Source: UBA1723 sp045629285 (GTDB taxonomy: Bacteria > Bacteroidota > Bacteroidia > Bacteroidales > Paludibacteraceae). From it: a DNA stretch of 64,000 nucleotides. The notes under the pieces are model-generated. The model was not told where the DNA came from, ran no database searches, and saw nothing but the letters and a program-made list of their open reading frames with translations. Within the stretch, counting starts at the first letter, position 1, and each line of letters opens with the position of its first letter. A program made the translations under genes and the position numbers. Where the stretch lies: NCBI GenBank assembly GCA_045629285.1, contig JAZQQY010000052.1, positions 124,001 through 188,000 of the forward strand, given 5' to 3'. Below are positions 58,228 to 64,000 of the stretch, one piece after another.

Positions 58228-59448
58228 ATGTCTACATTAGCAGGAAAACACATATTGTTGGGCATTACTGGAGGCATCGCTGCCTATAAGTGTGCTCCTT
58301 TGGTACGCGAGTTTGTTAAGCGTGGCGCTGAGGTAAAGGTCGTGATGACTCAGCTTGCCAAACAGTTTATCACTCCGCTTACTATGGCGACTCTTTCCAA
58401 AAATCCGATCTTGGTCGATTTCTTCAACCCTGAAAACGGAGAGTGGAACAGTCACGTTAACCTTGGCATGTGGGCTGACGTATATCTTATTGCTCCTGCT
58501 ACAGCCAACACTATCGGTAAAATGGCTAACGGTGTGGCTGACAATCTTTTGCTGACTTCATATTTGTCGGCTAAGTGTCCGGTATTCTTTGCCCCGGCAA
58601 TGGATTTGGACATGTATAAGCATCCAGCAGTACAGAAAAATATTGCTACTTTGGTTTCGTATGGCAACCATGTTATCGAACCCGGCACAGGTTTCTTGGC
58701 TTCTGGCCTTGAAGGCAAGGGTAGAATGGCTGAGCCTGCAGATATTGTTGTGGCTTTGGAGAAATTCTTTGAATCAAAACAAGATTTGGCTGGCAAACGT
58801 GTTATGATTACTGCCGGTCCGACTTACGAAAAGATTGATCCTGTGAGATTTATCGGAAACTATTCGTCTGGTAAGATGGGATTTGCTTTGGCTGAAGAAT
58901 GTGCTGAGCGTGGTGCCGAAGTCACTTTGATTGCCGGTCCGACTTCATTGAAGACAGTGTCTGATAAGATTACTCGCATAAATGTGGAAAGTGCTCAGCA
59001 GATGTATGATGCTGCTGTTGAAAATAGTAGTTCAGCTGACGTTCAGATTCTATGTGCTGCCGTTGCTGACTATCGACCTTCTGTTACTGTCGACAAGAAG
59101 ATTAAGCGCGAGAAGACTGGAGAGATGACGTTAACTCTCGTTCCTAATCCTGATATCGCGGCTGCATTGGGAAAGATAAAAAAAGAAAATCAGGTGAATG
59201 TTGGATTCGCTTTGGAAACGAATGACGAGGCAACTAATGCGAAAGATAAGTGCGCCCGCAAGAATTTCGATTTCATTGTGATGAATTCACTTAAAGATAA
59301 AGGTGCTGGTTTCCAGGTTGATACAAACAAAATTACAATCTTTACCGCTGGTGGGGACGTGAAGGAATATCCGTTGAAAACCAAGAAGGAGGTTGCTGCA
59401 GATATCGTTGATGCCGTAGTTGAAACAGCAAAAATGAAAGGCTTATGA
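58228..59448 (+). CDS. coaBC: Bifunctional phosphopantothenoylcysteine decarboxylase / phosphopantothenate-cysteine ligase
   Basis: A 406-residue coenzyme A synthesis enzyme. CoaC flavoprotein half (about 1-180): GITGGIAAYK, IAPATANTIGKMA, PAMDLDMYKHPA. CoaB half (about 190-406): MITAGPTYEKIDPVRFIGNYSSGKMG and AAVADYRP. The end overlaps the start of the DUF4835 gene by four bases. Confidence 0.97.
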   Translation: MSTLAGKHILLGITGGIAAYKCAPLVREFVKRGAEVKVVMTQLAKQFITPLTMATLSKNPILVDFFNPENGEWNSHVNLGMWADVYLIAPATANTIGKMANGVADNLLLTSYLSAKCPVFFAPAMDLDMYKHPAVQKNIATLVSYGNHVIEPGTGFLASGLEGKGRMAEPADIVVALEKFFESKQDLAGKRVMITAGPTYEKIDPVRFIGNYSSGKMGFALAEECAERGAEVTLIAGPTSLKTVSDKITRINVESAQQMYDAAVENSSSADVQILCAAVADYRPSVTVDKKIKREKTGEMTLTLVPNPDIAAALGKIKKENQVNVGFALETNDEATNAKDKCARKNFDFIVMNSLKDKGAGFQVDTNKITIFTAGGDVKEYPLKTKKEVAADIVDAVVETAKMKGL

Positions 59449-60359
59449 AAAAAGGATTTTTGACATTTATTTCGTTGGTTATGGGTTCTGTGTTTTCTAT
59501 GGCACAGGAGTTGAATTGTTCTGTTTCGATAAATACCGACAATATTTCCAGTACAACGAACAAGGATATTTATAAGGATCTGGAATCGTCTCTTGCAGAT
59601 TTCTTCAATTCTCACAAGTGGACCGACGCCGTTTTCCAGAAAGAAGAGAGAATCGACGTTACGTTTACAATTCATTTGGATGCAAATTCAAGTACAACCG
59701 GAGGTAAACAGAGCGGTAAACTGTCGATGTCTGCAAGTCGACCTGTCTATAACACATCTTATGTGACACCTCTATTCAATTACCAGGATATGCATGTCAA
59801 TTTCAACTACAATGCCGGAGATCGTATCGATTACTCAGAGGGTGATTTTGATCCGAATCAGAATTTGACTGCAATTTTGGCTTTTTATGTCAATGTGATT
59901 CTTGGTCTGCACTTTGATAGCTTTTCTCCTCTTGGTGGAACTCCATACTTTGAAAAGGCGGAGGCGATTTCTGCCGGAGCAAGAAGCTACGAGGATGAAG
60001 GATGGAAGGCGTTGTCGAACGATGAAAACAGGTATTCTTTGATTTCTTTGTATACTGATGCCAGTTTGTCAAACCTTCACAATGTCTATTACGAGTATCA
60101 TCGTCTTGGATTCGATGTGATGGCTGACGACGTGAACAAGGGTAAGGCAAAGATTATGGAGCAGATGACTTATTTGCGTGAAATGCAGCGTGCAAAGCCT
60201 TTTGCTATGCCACTTCAGATTTTCGTCAATACTAAGTTTGACGAATTGTATAATCTGTATCGACTTGATGATCAGAAGACTCGTGATGAGGTGTACAACG
60301 CATTGTCGTCTATCGCACCGAATATGAAGGACATGGACAAATTGAAGAACGGAAACTGA
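59445..60359 (+). CDS. DUF4835 family exported protein
   Basis: A 304-residue exported protein with a signal peptide (cut near SMAQ-ELN) and the conserved start LNCSVSINTDNI. DUF4835 members occur in this same position, between coaBC and recN, across Bacteroidota; the function is unknown. Its ATG overlaps the coaBC stop by four bases and recN begins two bases after its stop, so translation is coupled. Confidence 0.9.
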   Translation: MKKGFLTFISLVMGSVFSMAQELNCSVSINTDNISSTTNKDIYKDLESSLADFFNSHKWTDAVFQKEERIDVTFTIHLDANSSTTGGKQSGKLSMSASRPVYNTSYVTPLFNYQDMHVNFNYNAGDRIDYSEGDFDPNQNLTAILAFYVNVILGLHFDSFSPLGGTPYFEKAEAISAGARSYEDEGWKALSNDENRYSLISLYTDASLSNLHNVYYEYHRLGFDVMADDVNKGKAKIMEQMTYLREMQRAKPFAMPLQIFVNTKFDELYNLYRLDDQKTRDEVYNALSSIAPNMKDMDKLKNGN

Positions 60360-60361
60360 TT

Positions 60362-62017
60362 ATGCTTACTCGTTTAGAGATTGACAACTATACTTTGATC
60401 GAAAGAAGTGAGATCGAATTCAACAACGGTTTCTCTGTCATTACAGGTGAAACTGGTGCTGGAAAATCTATCTTGCTTGGGGCGTTAGGTATGTTGATGG
60501 GCGGTAAAGTGGAGTCGAAATATTTCAAGGATGCTGAGAAGAAATGTATTATCGAGGCGACGTTTGATGTTTCCGGCTATGGTTATCGTTCTTTCTTTGA
60601 AGAAAATGAACTAGATTATGACGACGAGTGCGTGATCCGTAAGGAGATTACAGCATCAGGAAAGGCTCGCTCGTTCATTAATGATACTCCGGTAAGTGTT
60701 TCGCAGTTGAAACAGATTGGAGAAATGCTTATCGATATCCACTCTCAGCATCAGAATTTGCTATTGAAAGATTCTGGTTTCCAATTATCTGTAGTTGATT
60801 CTGTAGCGGACACTAAAGATGAGTTGGATGCGTATCGTGCTGATTATAAACAGTGGAGTGGAGCAAAAAGAGAGTTGGAGCGATTGAAGGAGCAGATGGA
60901 AAACGATGCTCGTGATGCTGATTATCTGAAGTCTCAGTTGGATAAACTTCAAGCTGCCAATCTTAGTGATGGGGAGCAAGAGGAACTAGAGACAGAAAAT
61001 AGTCTTCTTCAGAATGCAGAGACAATCAAGTCGGCACTATCGTCTGTAGTTAATTTGGTTGACGACGATGACAATGCTGTGAATGTAAGATTGAAGCAGA
61101 CTGTAAACCTTTTGTCGTCGGTGTCATCTTTTGCACCGGAGTTGGATTCTCTTGCCGAACGAACGAATGCGGTCTTGGCAGAGATGAAGGATATTTCTGC
61201 TGTAGTGTCGGAAATCGCTGATAGAGTGGAGTTTAATCAAGAAAGAATTGATTTTGTGTCGTCTCGTCTTGACACAATCTACTCTTTGGAGAAGCGACAT
61301 AAAGTGAATACAGTTGCTGAATTGAAAGAGATTCAGGCAGATTTGGAGCGACGTGTAAACAACTTCTCTTCCGCAGACGAGCAGATCGCTGCACTTGAGT
61401 CTGATGTGAAAAAGTTTTACCAGCAGATGGAGATGAGTGCAGAGAAATTGTCTGTAAAACGTCGTGGCTCGATACAAAAGATAGAATCTACAGTAGAGGC
61501 ATCAATGTCGTTGATGGGAATGCCGCTTGCGAAACTTACCGTCGACCTACAGAAGTCTTCACAATATACATTGACAGGCGCTGATGAGGTGACATTCTTG
61601 TTTTCAGCTAATAAAGACAAACGTATGCTTCCGATTGCAGAAATTGCGTCAGGTGGTGAGGTGTCGCGTGTTATGCTTAGCTTGAAGTCGTTGTTGTCAG
61701 AGGTGAAGAAGATGCCTACTATCATTCTTGATGAGGTCGACACTGGAATTTCCGGTGAAGTGGCTGCACGAATGGGAGAGGTGATGTCGACAATGGGCAA
61801 GAGAATGCAGGTGATTGCGATCACACATCTACCGCAGATTGCTGCAAAGGGAGAGTCGCACTACAAAGTCTACAAAGAGGAGGATGGCGACAAAGTGCTT
61901 TCACATATTGTTAGACTTTCAGCCGACGAGCGTGTAAATGAAATAGCTCAGATGCTAAGCGGACACAATCCTTCAGATGCTGCGATTCAGAATGCCAAAG
62001 ATTTGCTAGGCGCATAA
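60362..62017 (+). CDS. recN: DNA repair protein RecN
   Basis: A 551-residue SMC-like ATPase of double-strand break repair. Walker A TGETGAGKSILL (about 28-39), coiled-coil arms (about 155-370), ABC signature ASGGEVSRVMLSLK, Walker B TIILDEVDTGISGEVA, and H-loop ITHLPQIAA. Last gene of the bamD cluster. Confidence 0.96.
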   Translation: MLTRLEIDNYTLIERSEIEFNNGFSVITGETGAGKSILLGALGMLMGGKVESKYFKDAEKKCIIEATFDVSGYGYRSFFEENELDYDDECVIRKEITASGKARSFINDTPVSVSQLKQIGEMLIDIHSQHQNLLLKDSGFQLSVVDSVADTKDELDAYRADYKQWSGAKRELERLKEQMENDARDADYLKSQLDKLQAANLSDGEQEELETENSLLQNAETIKSALSSVVNLVDDDDNAVNVRLKQTVNLLSSVSSFAPELDSLAERTNAVLAEMKDISAVVSEIADRVEFNQERIDFVSSRLDTIYSLEKRHKVNTVAELKEIQADLERRVNNFSSADEQIAALESDVKKFYQQMEMSAEKLSVKRRGSIQKIESTVEASMSLMGMPLAKLTVDLQKSSQYTLTGADEVTFLFSANKDKRMLPIAEIASGGEVSRVMLSLKSLLSEVKKMPTIILDEVDTGISGEVAARMGEVMSTMGKRMQVIAITHLPQIAAKGESHYKVYKEEDGDKVLSHIVRLSADERVNEIAQMLSGHNPSDAAIQNAKDLLGA

Positions 62018-62110
62018 ATGTCGTATAGATATAGGTTTAATTGGATAATTTAGAAAGATGTGGTACACCCACGTCGAAAGAGAATGAAAAATAAACTAAA
62101 TATTAATAAA

Positions 62111-62689
62111 ATGAAGAAATTCAAATTGTTTTTGGTGATGGCTATTTTGGTGCCATTCCTTTCAAGTTGTACTTACAACACTATGGTTGAGGAGCGTGAG
62201 GCTGTAACTGCTCAGTGGGCTCAGGTTGAAGACAGCTATCAGCGTAGAATGGATTTGATCGGTAACTTGGTTGAGACAGTTAAGGGTGCCGCTAAACATG
62301 AGAGCGAGACTCTAACAAAGGTTATCGAGGCACGTGCTAATGCGACTAAGGTGTCTGTCGATCCTACTAATTTGACAGAGGAGAATATCAAGGCTTATCA
62401 GATGGCTCAGAACAATTTGACTGAGGCTCTTTCTAGATTGATGGTTGTTCATGAGCAGTATCCAGAGTTGAAGGCTAATCAGAATTTCTTGGAACTTCAG
62501 GCTCAGATCGAAGGCACTGAGAACAGAATTTCTGTAGAGCGCAAGAAATTCAACACTATGGCTCAGACATATAATACAACTATTGCTAAGTTCCCTAACA
62601 ACCTACTTGCTTCTATGTTCGGATTCGAGAAGCAGGCATATTTCAAGGCTGACGAGGCTGCTAAGACAGCTCCAAAAGTACAGTTCTAA
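62111..62689 (+). CDS. lemA: LemA family lipoprotein
   Basis: A 192-residue LemA protein: lipobox SSC near residue 17, then a long helical domain with YNTMVEEREAVTAQWAQV, the signature QRRMDLIGNLVETVKG, and NRISVERKKFNTMAQTYN. The start at 62111 begins the signal peptide; an in-frame ATG at 62060 would add a basic leader. Its stop overlaps the next start by one base (TAATG), forming the lemA-TPM-TPM unit seen in many bacteria. Confidence 0.93.
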   Translation: MKKFKLFLVMAILVPFLSSCTYNTMVEEREAVTAQWAQVEDSYQRRMDLIGNLVETVKGAAKHESETLTKVIEARANATKVSVDPTNLTEENIKAYQMAQNNLTEALSRLMVVHEQYPELKANQNFLELQAQIEGTENRISVERKKFNTMAQTYNTTIAKFPNNLLASMFGFEKQAYFKADEAAKTAPKVQF

Positions 62690-63132
62690 TGGATGCAAAG
62701 TCATTTTTGTCGGTAGAAGAGTGTCGCAATGTAGTTGATGCGATTGTCGAAGCAGAAAACAACTGTTCCGGTGAAATTCGTGTGAACATTTCCAACACTT
62801 CCGGTGAAAATGTGATGGAGTCGGCTGTCAACGTTTTCTATTCACTAGAGATGGATAAGACGTTGAGAAAGAATGGCGTGTTGTTTTTCATTGCCAGTGA
62901 AGACCGACGTTTTGCGGTTATCGGAGATGAAGGAATCAATAATGTAGTGCCGGAAAACTTCTGGAATGACGTATGTTCGATGATGATTGAATATTTCAAG
63001 AAGGAAGAGTATGGCGCTGGATTGGTTGCCGGTATCAAGAAGTGTGGTGAAAAACTTGCGGAGTTCTTTCCTCCTGTAGAGAATGACGTTGACGAGTTGC
63101 CAAATGAGATCGCTTATGAAGATGCAAAATAA
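62689..63132 (+). CDS. TPM domain protein (TLP18.3/Psb32/MOLO-1 type)
   Basis: A 147-residue cytoplasmic or peripheral protein with a TPM domain: AIVEAENNCSGEIRVNIS, NGVLFFIASEDRRFAVIGDEGI, YGAGLVAGIKKCGEKL. Related domains act as acid phosphatases or photosystem repair factors; the bacterial role with LemA is not settled. It overlaps lemA by one base and the next gene by 17 bases. Confidence 0.9.
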   Translation: MDAKSFLSVEECRNVVDAIVEAENNCSGEIRVNISNTSGENVMESAVNVFYSLEMDKTLRKNGVLFFIASEDRRFAVIGDEGINNVVPENFWNDVCSMMIEYFKKEEYGAGLVAGIKKCGEKLAEFFPPVENDVDELPNEIAYEDAK

Positions 63133-63916
63133 GTTGAAGACGCTGATAATCACGATTCTTTTATCGTTGATTCCTACGGTGGCTTGCTGGGCCGAGATTC
63201 CGGACAAACCATCGCCGGCTCGTCTTGTCAACGATTTTGCTGGACTTCTTACTTCGGCTCAGAAACAGGTGCTTGAAGATTCATTGGTTGCATTCAGTAA
63301 ATCCACGTCTACTCAGATCTGTATTGTTACAGTGAAATCGCTTGACGGCTATGACGTCGCCGACTATGCTCAACAGTTGGGTGAGAAGTGGGGCGTTGGT
63401 GTCAAAGGTAAAAATAACGGTGCCATACTGCTTGTCAAACCAAAGACAGCACAGGAGCAAGGACGTGCGTTTATTGCGACTGGTTATGGACTTGAGGGTG
63501 CATTGCCTGATGTCATCTGTTATCGTATCGTCAACTATGTTATGATTCCGTATTTCAAGAACAATGATTACGGTGGAGGAATCATGGCTGGTGCTGAGTA
63601 TATGATGAAGGCGACTAGAGGTGAATTCCAAGCTGAACCAGAGTCGGATGAAATTCCAATTGAACTGATTATCTTCATTGTCCTAATTATTGTGTTGATG
63701 ATTTTTGCCGGAAAGAACAGTAAAGGAGGCGGAAACATGCATGATATGCCTGATCGCAGATCACATCGTCGCGTCACTTATAATGATCCGTTCTATCCAG
63801 GTGGCTTCGGAGGCGGCTTCGGTGGTGGTCGCAGCAGTGGCGGTGGATTTGGTGGAGGCTTTGGCGGTTTCGGCGGAGGTAGCTTCGGCGGAGGCGGTGG
63901 AGGCGGCTCTTGGTAG
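63116..63916 (+). CDS. TPM domain membrane protein (YgcG family)
   Basis: A 266-residue protein: signal peptide (cut near CWAE); TPM domain (about 28-165: RLVNDFAGLLTSAQ, VKGKNNGAILLVKPK, YGGGIMAGAEYMMKA); one membrane span (about 182-200, IIFIVLIIVLMIFAG); and a Gly-rich C-terminal tail (FGGG and SGGG repeats) of about 40 residues, usual in this family. The start at 63116 overlaps the previous gene; an ATG two codons later is equally possible. Third gene of the lemA unit. Confidence 0.9.
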   Translation: MKMQNKLKTLIITILLSLIPTVACWAEIPDKPSPARLVNDFAGLLTSAQKQVLEDSLVAFSKSTSTQICIVTVKSLDGYDVADYAQQLGEKWGVGVKGKNNGAILLVKPKTAQEQGRAFIATGYGLEGALPDVICYRIVNYVMIPYFKNNDYGGGIMAGAEYMMKATRGEFQAEPESDEIPIELIIFIVLIIVLMIFAGKNSKGGGNMHDMPDRRSHRRVTYNDPFYPGGFGGGFGGGRSSGGGFGGGFGGFGGGSFGGGGGGGSW

Positions 63917-63979
63917 TTGATGTTTAATGATAAAAATATTAGGATATCAATGCTTGTCATTGAATAAACGAATAAAAAT

Positions 63980-64000
63980 ATGAGAAAAACCTTGAATTTT
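63980..64000 (+). CDS. Start of a possible further gene, cut by window end
   Basis: ATGAGAAAAACCTTGAATTT at the very end gives MRKTLNF, the look of a signal-peptide start. Too short to identify. Confidence 0.3.

Overview
The window is chromosomal DNA from a member of the Bacteroidota, most likely order Bacteroidales. Four things point there. Most start sites have an upstream TAnnTTTG (-7) element, often with a TTTG-type -33 element. Several secreted proteins end in type IX secretion (T9SS) sorting domains. The window carries families largely confined to this phylum (DUF4835, DUF5606, DUF4924, DUF5063, DUF1599, DUF4491, an Rpb6-type omega subunit, a hybrid two-component system). Its gene orders are typical of the phylum: bamD-rpoZ-coaBC-DUF4835-recN and ruvX-def-DUF1599-DoxX-like-tpiA. 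No rRNA, CRISPR array, intact insertion sequence or prophage was seen. The species cannot be named from this sequence.

Layout. 1-2.8 kb: uvrA (minus strand, 3' end cut by the window). 2.9-10.4 kb: a three-gene minus-strand operon of secreted proteins in which a papain-like (C10/streptopain-like) domain lies between two blocks of BspA-type leucine-rich repeats, each with a T9SS tail. 10.4-17.6 kb: an ATPase gene remnant, a membrane protein, a histidine phosphatase, DUF177-rpmF, a lipoprotein, and an unusual pair in which a RapZ C-terminal-domain protein overlaps a 3'-5' exonuclease fused to a phosphotransferase. 17.7-20.1 kb: an Rpn-type remnant, then rplY-pth-S4 protein-DUF4924. 20.2-26.3 kb: a CotH/lamin-tail T9SS protein, map, carboxynorspermidine synthase and an acyltransferase.

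26.5-32.5 kb: a GH9 glucanase lipoprotein with repeated operator-like sites and, beside it, a hybrid two-component regulator, a probable enzyme-sensor pair. 32.6-32.93 kb: an orphan structured transcript with its own promoter and terminator. 33-37.5 kb: tpiA, a DoxX-like protein, DUF1599, def, ruvX, birA (all minus). 37.5-45 kb: one 2,492-residue RCC1-propeller/Ig-like surface protein with a T9SS type B tail. 45.2-53 kb: a lipoprotein, tRNA-His, DUF5606, gyrB, DUF4491 with a nuclease-like neighbour, and an M16 peptidase. 53-64 kb: a small secreted protein, nadC, a TerB/DnaJ membrane protein, a potassium channel, bamD-rpoZ-coaBC-DUF4835-recN, and lemA with two TPM-domain genes.

Most genes are housekeeping. 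The parts that stand out are the exonuclease-kinase/RapZ pair, the LRR-peptidase-LRR operon, the orphan RNA, the GH9 operator repeats, a family of hairpins sharing AGACG/CGTCT stems at gene ends, and a marked excess of the hexamer GTCGAC. Function calls rest on motif recognition by eye; no database search was run.
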